DNA from: Gymnogyps californianus
Lineage: Eukaryota; Chordata; Aves; Accipitriformes; Cathartidae
Reading direction: 5' to 3'
Assembly: GCF_018139145.2 (NCBI RefSeq)
Contig: NC_059471.1
Span: 88,062,520-88,126,519 of the forward strand
DNA length: 64,000 nucleotides
In this document: positions 13,190 through 24,918 of the stretch, piece by piece
How positions within the stretch are numbered: the first letter of the stretch is position 1
How the letters are laid out: every line of letters begins with the position of its first letter
The notes under the pieces: model-generated
The model's input: the letters and a program-made list of their open reading frames with translations, nothing else
Database searches by the model: none
What the model was told of the DNA's origin: nothing
Program-made: the position numbers and the translations under genes

Positions 13190-15877
13190 ATGTAGGCAAG
13201 GCCAAAGTCAGGGATTGGAGACTGGAGTTTGTTGAAGAGAAAACGCTGTTTCCACTTAAAAAAAAATCGAAACCAAATAAGCTTAAGAAATCCATCAATT
13301 TCAGAAATACAAGCCCTTATACAAAAAGGATAGATATCCTATTTCAATAATAGCAGTTGCTTAACTCTGCACATGTTGATATCAATTAATGTTTCACATC
13401 ACAAATCCTCATCAAAGGAGCCACTCACAAACCTCCACCACACCTTTTTTTCATCTAAACATCTACTGTCAAAGCAAAAGCAGAAGAGCAAAAAATAAGA
13501 GCTGGAAACTAAACCAAGAAAATAATCTAGCTCAGGTAGCCTTCTGATCCCGAGAAAAGAGAAATGCCAAAATGTCTCGTAGCTCAGCCAAAGGCTTCAC
13601 ATCAGCTGTTAATTTTACACAAAAGGGATTCAAATGCTGAACTGCTAGGCAGTATACAAAACCTACAATAGACAAACTTTAAGAGTAGAATGAAGCTAGT
13701 ACACCTATGTGGAGAAAAATGATATTTGTTGCTTTTAAAAACCAAGTATACCTTTTACTACGCTGAAGCCTAAACTTTCTAAAATTTCTAGAATACAAAA
13801 AGGAACTTGGAGAAAATCTCAGTTTTCTATATTAGCAGAAAACTTTTGCGCTAACTTAATTTCTCATACAACCCTCCTAAAGTCTGTGGAAAGTCATAAG
13901 GTATTAAGTTAAATATTTGGTACTATTCCTTTAGGATTTCCACTATATTGCATACTACAGGCATTTAAATAAGCAAGCAAAACAAAAAAAAGCAACAGCG
14001 TTTCCTAATTCACTGAATGTAGACATTTGATCCAACTGAGTTATTTCTATTACATCTGTTCCACAGATGTTACCAAGACGCATGGTCTATCCTTTATGGA
14101 TTTTGAAGACTGGCAACAACATACCTTTTTTGCTCATTTTCTACTCATCAGCCTAACAAAAGAATTCAAGGCTTTCCTATTTTTTTTAGAGCCCTTTTTG
14201 CAGCCTGACCGTGCACAAAACATGCACAGCAGCATTAGCCAACACTGCCACCAGCATCCCACAGAGCCAGAACATGTCAGATCTATCTTGCATCCCATGG
14301 TCATCTTTGAAATCTGTCCTGGGCACTACTGACGTGTGGATCCCCTGTGCTTGTGCCTGTGCTCTTCTCTGGGACTTCCGAAGCCTACCCTAACCCAGCG
14401 GCTCCGCAAGGGCCTGCAAAGGCAGCAGTGCCGTCCTTGTGAGCCAGCCTTCTTGGCAGCCCGGCTTCACCCTGGGTCATGCGTCACAAGCAGCCAAGAC
14501 CTCGGAGTCAGGGAAGGAGTCTCCTGCTTTGAATGATGTTCCCTTGGCAAGCCAAACATGTGGAAAGCAAGGAGTACAAAGAGTAGCTTCAGGTCCCTTC
14601 CCTGCCCCCAAAAATACAGCAATGACACCTGCAGCAGCAATGCTTCAGGTCCACAAAGACCCAACATGCCATGCTCTTGGCTGTCCCTCTTCCACAGGCA
14701 AGATTTGTTCCTTTTTCCTCCAGCTGCAGAGGAAGACCAACGGTCGTCCCCTTCCCCATGACACTGAGCTGTGTTTCACAGCTAGAAGAGAGACTTCAGC
14801 ATGTCCTGAGCTGTACAGACCAGCTCTGTTTGAGGCAGAGACTGAAGAGTGAGAAATGGCAACAAAAGGTGTAGGTTGCCCCGCAAGTCCCATGCGACCT
14901 CCTCTGATCAATCCGTTCCTTGGGATGTCACCGTCCCTCCTTGGGATAACTTTAACTCGGTCTTACCACCACCTCACCATATGCTCCTCGCCTAAATGTC
15001 TCAGTAACATCACCACCACGCCGAAGCTGTATGGGGTACAAAGAGTCGCAAAGTGAGCAAATATCCCCATCTAGCGTCCCTGAGTACTGAAGAGCAAGTT
15101 CTGCTCTTTTCCATCTCTTTTATCCCTTTCCAGCCATCCTGATTCTTAGCGAGAAGGAAGTTGGTGGATTTTTCTTCTCACCAAATGAGAGACTAAAAAT
15201 TACCACTGCCCACCAGATGGGCATTGTGCAAGCTCTGGGCATGCAAACAGCTCAGCCAGTGCACTGCTAATTACATTTCCGCAAGTCTAGTCTGAGTTTC
15301 TCTTGAGCAACAGCTGCTTATTATTCCATCTCGTATGGTTGATCTCTGTGAGATTTCTTTCTTGGCTCCGTTCTGCTAATCTGACCACAAGGAATTGGCA
15401 AATTAGTTCTAGAGGATAAATCAAAGGGGGTTTCGTGTGGCCCTTGCCCCCTGTTTTGCATACAGTGCTTCCAGCTCACCACTGTCTCCTCAGTTCTTCT
15501 AGAAAAAGGCTCTGGCTACAGTAGCATGTTATTTGAGGGTGAAATGCATTAGCCTCTGTTTGCTCCAAATTTAATTCATCTATTTAAATAATTTAATACA
15601 GCATCCATCAGTATGAAAGCTGGGCAAATTGAATCCAAAGGCTTTGAAGACACATAGATTAAATAAACTACCTTCAAATCCTGGCTCTCAAATTATCACT
15701 GTCCCTGGATTAATTCTACCTTAATTAGACCAAATAATCTTCTCAAACTGATTAAATTAGCAAAATAAAATTGAAATAAACATAAAGCAAAAGCAAATGG
15801 AATATAAACAGCCAGAAATCATAAGTCATAATACAGAGCCTTAAATCGTACACTGAAACTCATTCAGTTTAGGTCCT
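13190..15877. other. Intergenic sequence, no gene recognised
   Basis: A/T-rich to about 14.2 kb, then a more C-rich patch (about 14.2-15.06 kb) with several overlapping open frames on both strands. None has a recognisable domain, and overlapping openness on both strands is what composition alone produces. Nothing else was identified. Confidence 0.5.
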
Positions 15878-16310
15878 CATTAGAGATCTATAAAATCATG
15901 AGTGGCATGGAGAAGATGAATAAGGAATTTTGTTTCTCAAAATACAAGAACTAGGGGGGCATCACATGAAATCTTCAGTCAGGGCTTTAAAACAAACAAA
16001 AAAGTGAGGACTTTCTGACAAAGAGAATCGTTAAATTGCCAAACTCATTGCCACAAAATGCTGCAGATGCTGAAAGCATAAGTAGGATTTGAAAAATTAA
16101 CAGAAGAAAAGTCCACAAAGAGTTATTAAACACAAAGATCAGAAAATCTTTAAGCCATAAACTGCTGAGGGGTGGGAGAGCATATTGGGGAAATATCACT
16201 CAATACTTTCCCTGCCGTTACACCCTTTCCTTAATTATCAGCTACTGTCAGAAACAGGATACTGAGCTCGATGGGCCTTTGGTCTAGCATAATGGGGCTA
16301 TTCTTATAAT
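15878..16310 (+). mobile_element. Ancient CR1-type LINE, 3' end
   Basis: In plus orientation this reads like the end of ORF2 and the 3' UTR of the older CR1 group: TATAAAATCATGAGTGGCAT, AATACAAGAACTAGGGGGGC, then AACTCATTGCCACAAAATGC, and finally GAAACAGGATACTGAGCTCG with ATGGGCCTTTGGTCTAGCAT and a TTCTTATAAT end. The order and spacing agree with the turtle/crocodilian-type CR1 tail as I know it. Its end is also the reverse complement of the start of the element at 42870, which supports both calls from this sequence alone. It is heavily mutated with no open frame. Confidence 0.8.
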
Positions 16311-19300
16311 CTGACAAGTCATGAATTGGATATACTTTAAAATGTTGACACTGGCTTCAGAGTCTTATACCAGAAGGTGACTAAAGACCATCCAAGCTAA
16401 ACTCAGCTAATGGAGTTTAGGAAAACAATTAGTCTCTCAGGCTTATCTAACTTGCAAGAGTTGTTCATGTTGCAACTCCAGTTAATTGTCAAATCCATTA
16501 AGCATCACTATTGTAAATGCTAAGGCAGACATTTTTCTACGGCAATGGCTCATGATGACAGCTAGTCAGCATGTTACAACAGAAAACACTACTCTAGAAA
16601 AGGTCCCAGGCAAGCAGCTTCATCAGCAACAAGGAGTTTTAGGACAAAAAAAGAATAATATCTTCAAAAAAGACCCCATAATTTGGGGACAGGATCCAAA
16701 TGTTTTACAACATCAGTCCCACTCAGGTAGCTAGAAACCACAGTCAACACTTCCTTGAAGTTTCTGGATAGTCCTTTGGAAGAAAGCATAGCAAAGCACA
16801 TTGTCCTTGTCCCATCTGGACTGTAATGAACAGTAACACTTAGAGAAAAGGATCAGAAAGATGTTTGCCCAAGCCAGCCCTCAGAAATGAGAGGCAGAGC
16901 AGGTCACCACTCCAGAAGACAGTGTAGCCCCAGTACTAAATTCAAAGAGAGGTAAGGAAACGGTCCATTTTTATACCCTTGCAGTAAGTGTGCAGACCCA
17001 TACCCCATCACTTAAAAGGCACCACCACCTGGCAGACAGATCTTCCCCTCTTTGACCCCGATGCCAAAATTTCAGAGCAGTAAGACATCAAGGCAGCTCA
17101 GTTTTAAGCCAGCTAGCATAGATAGCACTAGCAGGAGAGTTGCTGGGACTCTGGGAGCTTGCGTAAATACCTGCCCTGCTTTTGCAGTCTGTGCTGAGTT
17201 CCTTCTTGCCACGTACCTTGCCAGCTGTACCTGAGCTTGCTGAGGCACGGACTTACAACTGGCTCCAGTGTGGACACATCCCATGACTGAGTTGCAACAG
17301 TTAACCTGTTTCGGTCAAGGAGAAAAAGATGTTCAGTTCTGAGATGTCTCTGAGAAGAAGCAATCCATGCAGTGCTCCCTCAAACCACAAAATGGCCTAA
17401 GAACAAATGCAGCAGTTGATAATCAATATTGCCATACCCCAGGTCTACTGCTAGAGCTGGATCATCACATCAACTGCATTTTTCAGAAAAGCCAACACTT
17501 CATTTTTAGCTGCTAGAAAAATTTGCATATAATAGGAAAAAAAACTAGATTGATGCAGCCTGCAGGCCTGATTCAGCTCTCACTGTCTTCAACAGAAAGA
17601 CCCCCCATGCCCTCCCAGGACTGGAGTTGCAGCCTTCAGAGTCGCCTGGAAACGTAAAACCCGACAGGACCGTTTGGATATCGAAGCTGCTCTCAGAGGC
17701 CAGGTGAGGACAGCCCCAGGCCTCCACAAAGCTCGTGGAGAAACAGCAATTACCAGGAGCAGCAGAGTGAGCTCACTGCCTTTTTTACCCGCCTCAAAAG
17801 CCAGGCAGGCGGGTGCTCCCAAAGGTGGCATCGGGGCATGCAGGCTGATGGCTAGTATGGGGTAAGCGCCTCACCACTCCGATGCATTTCACAGCGGCAG
17901 CAAAACAAGCTCTTTTTCCTAGCTTTCCCCTGTTCTTCCTCCCTCGGTTCCCTATGAGAGGTCTGTCCCCATCTTCTACCATCATCTTGCCATAGCAGGA
18001 ACAGCCAAATACCTTAGCCCAGAGTCAGCAAAATGTAATGCCTACGCTGCTGGCTGTCCTGAGCCAGCTCTCTCTTTGCATCTTCCTTTGGGTAACAATT
18101 CTCAGCCATACTCACACATTTCCTCCACCAGATCCAGCACCACTCTTACTCGTACTGACCTCTACTCTTGAAACAGCCTTCAAAACCTTTATCGAAGGCT
18201 TCCCTCCAGCAGTCACCGTCCTGCCACATATTCACACAGCCTTAAAATGACAAAGCCTGGATCCCTGCCAGCTCCAATAATGCAGATCCAAATGACTTTA
18301 AATCTCTCTATTTTTTCTCCCTGCATTTTCCATCCAGGGTGTTAAGACCCACAGAAGAAAACTCTTGTCTCCCTGCATTTTTCTGTAATTTGCAATGCCA
18401 CCCACCAAATGGTACAGTAGAAATAGTTAATCATATAGGCTTGGGATATGCATAAGCTGTGTTGCAAAGGTGCTAATAGATATATTTGAATTCAAAAGAG
18501 ATGTGAGGGGCGGAAAATAATACCTTATTAGTATGCTACATGTGTGTGCAAAGCAGCAGCCTGTTCTCTCAAATATGTGAACAAATAGTAGAATCAAAGC
18601 CTTCAGCCTCTCCTGTAAGAACTCATTAAAATAAGTAATCTTTATCACTTTTCTCATTAGAATTATTAAATCCATTGATTTCCATATCACAACATTTTGG
18701 ACCATTGCAAAAATATTACACACAGTAAATCTGCATTTCTGTGTGTTCACAACCACTCATATCTATTTCTGGGTCCACCCTCAGGTATCAGCATCCCACT
18801 GTTTCCATACAATTTGCAGTTTGCCCAGCATGGGAATCAGGCCCTCAAAATGAGCTATTAGTTCATCTTCTGAACATGGGCTGAAATAACACAGCGCAGG
18901 TTCGTCTTCAACTTGGTTACCTTTATTTCCGAGAACAGATATTTTCCTCAAATACACTTAATTTATGTGAATTCCTGTTTCTGTCTTCAACATGCTTCTG
19001 GTTCGCAGGTTGTTTTCTCCCATTCACTTTGCTTATTGTATGAGCAACAACCTTCACAGGACATATCCAATTGCATGTTTGCCCAATCATGTATGACTGA
19101 GCGCCCATTTTAAGGGGTCAGGGACAGAAGTTCTCCATAGAGGTACCGAGAGAATAAGAACAGTGGAGCACAGAGATTATGGTAAGGCAGGATCATAAGT
19201 AAAAAAATTAGACAAAACAAGTATACCCAAGCAACTAATCCAAGTTTCATCCATCACATTTACATCTCAGCTACAAAATATGGAAATGATTCGGCAAGAT

Positions 19301-19743
19301 ACAATTTGAAAAAAAGTGGTAATTTCTTTTTAAATTTTGGTGCCTGAGGGAGAGAATAAATACTAGGCTATTTGAACTTACTGAGAGTGTTTTCATTGAC
19401 ATAGGGAGGCATAGGATTTCAACGTGTTCTCTTTTTAAACTGAATTTCACCATTAAAAATGGATAAATGGGTTGTGCCACCCACTGTCACAGCATGCTGT
19501 GGGGACCAGGGGCAGGACTGAATCAAAAAAAGCATTAGGCAGCCGCTGCCTCTACATATTCTCCACCCCCATTCAGTTCTCTAATGTACAAACTGGCACA
19601 GTGAAGCATGCCAATAGAGATCGTGTTTCCACAAGCAAGGGGTTACTCTTGCAGTAACTCTTCATGGTTAATCAGGTCTCAAAGAGCAAACTCAGATGAG
19701 ATGAAGGTTGCTCCCATGGGCTTCTATGACATTTGTTGTACTT

Positions 19744-20304
19744 TCATGTGTACCTAAATAAGTAAAACAAAACAAAGCAAATCCCCTCAGGCATATTGCA
19801 CTCTCTTGGCCAAATCCAGCTCCATTTGGGCTGTTCATCATCTGACCTCCCAGGATCTTTAACAACATGAGTCAGGCTAAGCAATTTCTGCCGACCAGGA
19901 TGACTGGAAGATGCCTTCCTGAGTGCGGCACGCATGCCACGAGACCACCGTGCAGCTCCAGGGCCTGCAGGAGGGCACGACTGACCAAGTGACACTTCAG
20001 CCACATTGAGCACAGAGGCCAAACACATCACTAACACCGCAGTCTGACACTGGCTTTGCAAGCCCAGTCCTTCAACCCAACATTGTCTTGAACAGCAAGG
20101 AGTTTGTATCCATGTTGTATCCAGCACACTAGCTGCCTCAGGGATAACAAAGCAAAAAGATAATGAAAACAGAAAGGAAAAATGTCTGTAACAAACACTT
20201 TCACTTCTGCAATCACAAAAACTGTAGAGAATTTGGAGCCTAGAAAGTGAAGCTTCCAGTTCATCCTCATGTCTTGGGAACAAGGTGGTGCTCCAGCAAA
20301 GCAT
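19744..20304 (-). other. Unassigned 186-codon open reading frame
   Basis: An ATG-started frame of 186 codons runs on the minus strand. I do not recognise the product. It contains a Phe/Ser/Leu/Cys-rich stretch near residues 40-56 and is rich in Cys and Trp overall, with no domain motif or evident signal peptide. It could be a chance frame, an exon of a long non-coding RNA, or an old retrocopy. Length alone does not support coding status, because this A/T-rich DNA yields several frames of 160-190 codons. Confidence 0.15.
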
Positions 20305-21149
20305 ACAGCACGCTTTACATGAAAGGCAGAGTCACACACTAGATGGATAATATGAATCATATGCATCTACTCAGTTCTCCAGGGATCAGAACATCCATTC
20401 CCTTCTCCATATCCTTTTTGTAAGGATGAATCATGCCTATAGCAATTGTGTTTTTATTAGTTAACACTGAAGCCGTCTTTCCTGATAGAAAAACACACAA
20501 ATTCATTTTTAAAATTATGATTAAAAAACCCACTGCTCTTCTGCAGGACATTTAAACCTTGCCTAATCACATGCAGATCTCTAAAATTAACATTTATATA
20601 ATGCTTGGCTCATCACTTTTTGAATTATTCACACAATAAAACATTTTATTCTTTCTATACTGGATCCTCTGCATCACCTTTGGAGAGTATTCCACAAAGT
20701 ATGGGTGTATGTATATTCAAAACATACTTGCATAAAGCCTGTAGTTCAAAACATAAAACTCAGAACTTGTTCGTGTACATACGGGTTTTCAAAGTTGAAC
20801 TGCATAAAACCCCAGTAGAAATGCAAAACACTGAAGACTCGCTTACCATTTTTGCATTAGTATATCTTCCAGGAAGATGCAATATTTTCTGTTAGCATTT
20901 TTCAGTTGAATCTTTATTGACAACATTATTATTTTGCTAACACTATGTATTGGTTATCACCTGCCCACAAAAGTTTCAATTTTGGGTTTGTGATTTTTAA
21001 TGTTAAAGCTAGAAATTGTAGGGTTCCACCTGCCACAGATATAATGGAAATTATTTGACACTTTGGGGTTCTTCTGTCCCTGGGCTTACAGCACGGGCAG
21101 CTTCACCGTAGAGTTTAGGATGTCCTAAAAAAAATCTCTCAAGTGAGAG

Positions 21150-21178
21150 ATTGGGCATAACTGCATTGGGCATAACTG
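21150..21178. repeat. Two-copy 15-bp tandem repeat
   Basis: ATTGGGCATAACTG occurs at 21150-21163 and again at 21165-21178, one base apart. It is a simple slippage-type duplication. Confidence 0.85.
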
Positions 21179-24100
21179 GAATTGGAAATAATTAGAGGAA
21201 TATTTCAGTTGTGAACTGTGCCTGTTCCTCTAATCCTCTCTGTTGCAACAGTATTTGCTGCTTAGCGATATCAGTTTTAATACCCAGTTCCTAATTAGTG
21301 TTATCAAGCACCTCTCTCTCAACTCCATTATGCAGAACCGGATGAAACGTTAGGTCAAGTGTAACCCCCAGGTGAGGCTATATTACAGTTTGCCTCCTGG
21401 TTTCTATATGCACTCTTGATGTTCCACCTCAAGCAATGGCAGATTCCTTGTAAGCGCTGAAAAAACACTCAGCTGGGTCCACAGGGCACCCTGCAACACA
21501 GCAGACATCACACAACAACTGTCACCACCCTGACTTGAGGAGGTATTTAGCTATGACAGTGCAGCTGATAGAGTGAGTAGTCAGCCTATTAGCCAATAAA
21601 TGCCACCTGGGTCAGCTCAGAAGGAAATTTAGGTTAAAAAAAAAAAAAAGGAAAAAGCACAAATCATCCTTCACTTAGTGTTCTTCCTATTCTTTTCATC
21701 CTCTTTCCTGACAAACACTTTGAAATAAAAAAAAAATGAAAGTTCTCATTTCTGCTTCAACTTACATAAGCAAAAACTGGTAGTTCATGTCCACTGCAAA
21801 TTATGAGCATGAAATATGTGACAACTTTACATATTTACGAGGCTTGGAGGAGGCATTCAGATCATCAGGAGCCTTAACCACATGGTTTTTAATATGCGTT
21901 TCTAACTCTCATGGATATGATGAAAAGTGTTTTACTGCTGGCTGAGCACTAATGGATTTGGAGCTGTTAGCTGCAGTCCACAGGCAGCCTGAAATGGTGA
22001 GCTAATGTGCATTTAATTTTGCTCATTTGGTTTTCGCAAAACCAGGTTTAGTTATAACACTGTAGTGTCAGCACCAGCAATCTGGGAGTTGAACACTGTG
22101 GGAGTGTGAGTGGTCAGTGAAACCCTCTAAGAAGGGGAAATTTAAAAAGAAGCAGATGGAAAACAGAAGAGAAACAGGCAGGGAAAAGAAATAGGAAAAA
22201 TTTGGAGAAACAACAGCAATAAAAGGCAGTGGCAGAATAAGCCCCAAAAGGGAGTGTCTTGAATAAACATCCACTAGTCTTGTTGCTGGGAAAAGACTGG
22301 GTGCTGTCAGGGCACTCTCTGAAAACATCTCATTAATATCAGTGAACTGAGAGATGCCAGCATTCCTAATTTAGATCTCAACCTTCAAATAAGGTTTGGA
22401 TACTGGATCCTCTCCTGGAACAAGGGCAATCCTGAAACCATTCAGTTAGTCCTGGAAACACTTAGAAGCTGCATGGCCATTATATTTCAAAACAAAAGAG
22501 GAGGAAACGCTTTTCAGGAAGGAAACTTAACATTAGCTACTTTGATATTTTACTCTAAGTTTTGCAAGTAATAACAGGCTGGCAGGATGTCAGCACAGGA
22601 GCTAAAGGATGACAACGCTGAGCGTGTACGGAAAAACAGGACCATCTAAGGCTGGCAGGAGAGTTGCTATCAGCAGGAAAAGAGTCCAAGGAAGCAAAAG
22701 GCTAAAAAGGTAAAAGGAGTGAAGACTAGAAGATCTGAGCAGTGACACCTCTTCCGCAAACCAGGAACACGACCCTCTTCCTCAGCTCCAGCTGTGCACC
22801 TCAGGTACATCCCAGCTCATAAGGACCTGAAACCCAGACCCACATTCCCAAGGAGAGGAAGGATCCAGCAGAACACAAGCAGAAAAAGGTGCCTCCCGAT
22901 TTATTGCAGGGTGAAGGAAAAGCAAGAGTGTATACTGTGTCCTAGGCTGAATGTACAAACCAGCAACCAGGCTAACACCAGTTCGGCTGACTGGCACCAG
23001 CACAGGGCAGCATCCTGGCAGGTAGACCATGAACCAGCCGCAGCCTGAACAGCTCTTGGCATTAACAAATGGACCAACCACAAAAAATCACAATAGTTCA
23101 TTTTCATCCTTATAAATTTTGTTACTAATGATTTCACATCAGTTTGAAAGGGCCTTCCATAGCTCTTAGCCTGGCAGAGCCTGAAGCAGGGCCAGCTCTG
23201 AGCAGACGGTAGATATATTCCCCTAATTTTTAAGACTAACTATGTAATATCATTTTGTCATCACCAGCAACAAGGACTCTCCCAACAACCTTGGAAAGCC
23301 TGGGGGGGCTTTTAGAATCACATAAAAATACTCCCTGTCTTTACCACTGGCCAGAACTTCACTGTTTTTCCTGTGGGAAAGTGAAGAAAGAGAAAAATCC
23401 ACCATCTCTGAGTGACTTGCAACAAGCACCAGTTTAAACTGTAATGTCAAACGTACACGTTTTTACCTGGAGTGTAGATTCAGAACCTGCTGGTAAATTA
23501 ATATTTAACAGGAATCTCAGGACATTAGAAGTATGCTGCACACTACAGGCTTTTTTATAGTAAATAAAAGAGTCTAAATACCAGCTAAGGTTTAATTATG
23601 CGTTCATACACCTACTTGTAATGGAACATTTTTGCAATGCACCCACATACCAAAGTACCGTAGCAGTTTATGCCAGGTATGAGCAGGGTCCACAACATAG
23701 GTGTGCTGCCCTCCGTCATGCCAGAGCTGCTTCTCAGCTGGGTGAACAACCCTTCCTGAAGCTGCATGCTGCTAGGGCAAAGCCGTCTCCTGTGCTGAAT
23801 CAGCTCATTTGGCTTGGGTACCGTGGTGGTGTTTTGCAGTCAAAATTGCAGACAAATCCAGAAGGATTAGTGGCTGGAGAGCAGGAGCTGAACTGAGAAA
23901 CTTGCTCCTCCTGCCAAATAAATGTAGCAAATGAGTCCTGGGGAATGGCAGTCGAGGGTGCTGTGCAAAAGAAATGCACGTCGCTGTCTCCTAAAATGAG
24001 AGCCCCAAAGGACTGGCTGTACCAATTAAATTAAATCAACTTCATAGCCAATATCGCACTATTGCACAATCATCTGTAGACAGTGTTATTTAAATTAAGA

Positions 24101-24860
24101 GCATTTTCTCTCAGTTTAGATTAAGCCAGTTCATAGTAAATTTTTAAAAAATTAATATAAACCATTGCTGAAGTGAAATCAGAGCCTTGACAGCACACCA
24201 TTAGCTGATTTCATGCAAGCCTTGAAAAAGCAACTTCTCAGCAAGATACATAAAGTTATGAGCAAGGTTTTTGTTTCTTGTGAGAAGATTTATTATTACC
24301 ACTATTATTTCTAAAATTCATTTCTAAAGCATTGTAAGACTTCACTTTAGCATGGCTGGCTTTTTGCTTGAGTGCTGCAAAGCAGTTTGTCTGGATACTG
24401 AAAAGTTTTTTGCTGATAAAAGATACTGAGAACTTACACCCTCTTGAGCTTCAACTATTAAATGGTCATTGAAGATCTACCAGCTTCCAAGCACAGTTTT
24501 TTTAAATTAACTTATGAATGCATATGACCAATCATTAGATAGCATTTTAAAACCTTCTAGGAGAATTTTTTTGTTATTATAGGAGAAAGAAACTCTTGAA
24601 CAGTGAAGCTGGAGAATGGTATTGGTAGGTGAGACCATCCATCAGAAGCAAGAACATTCAGAATTAGTGTTAAAGTGTTCAGTCAGACTGACACAGATTT
24701 ACTGCAAAAAGTGAAAGCATACAGACATTTGAGTTAAATTTCCTAGTGGGAATACCTATTGGAGTTTTCTTTCCCTGTAGTGGGGTTTTATTGTCACCTC
24801 ATCTAAGGCAAGGTCCACTCTTGGAATATTTGCCAGTATAATCATCTCCTATGTATATAT

Positions 24861-24918
24861 GGGGAAGGAGGGAGCGAGGAGGGGAGAGAGGGAGGAAACA
24901 AGGGAGAGGAGAAATGAG
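24861..24918. repeat. Purine-rich GA/GGA low-complexity tract
   Basis: Nearly 60 bases are almost all G and A on the + strand, with GGGAG and GAGGA units. It is a degenerate polypurine tract that could adopt a triplex or stall polymerase; no function is implied by its surroundings. Confidence 0.85.

Larger units (their letters stand above)
16311..24860. other. Intergenic sequence, no gene recognised
   Basis: No known protein or RNA gene was recognised. The interval includes one unusually long ATG-started minus-strand frame (19744-20304), listed separately, a short tandem repeat at 21.15 kb and an A-run at about 21636-21650. Otherwise it is A/T-rich, featureless sequence. Confidence 0.55.
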
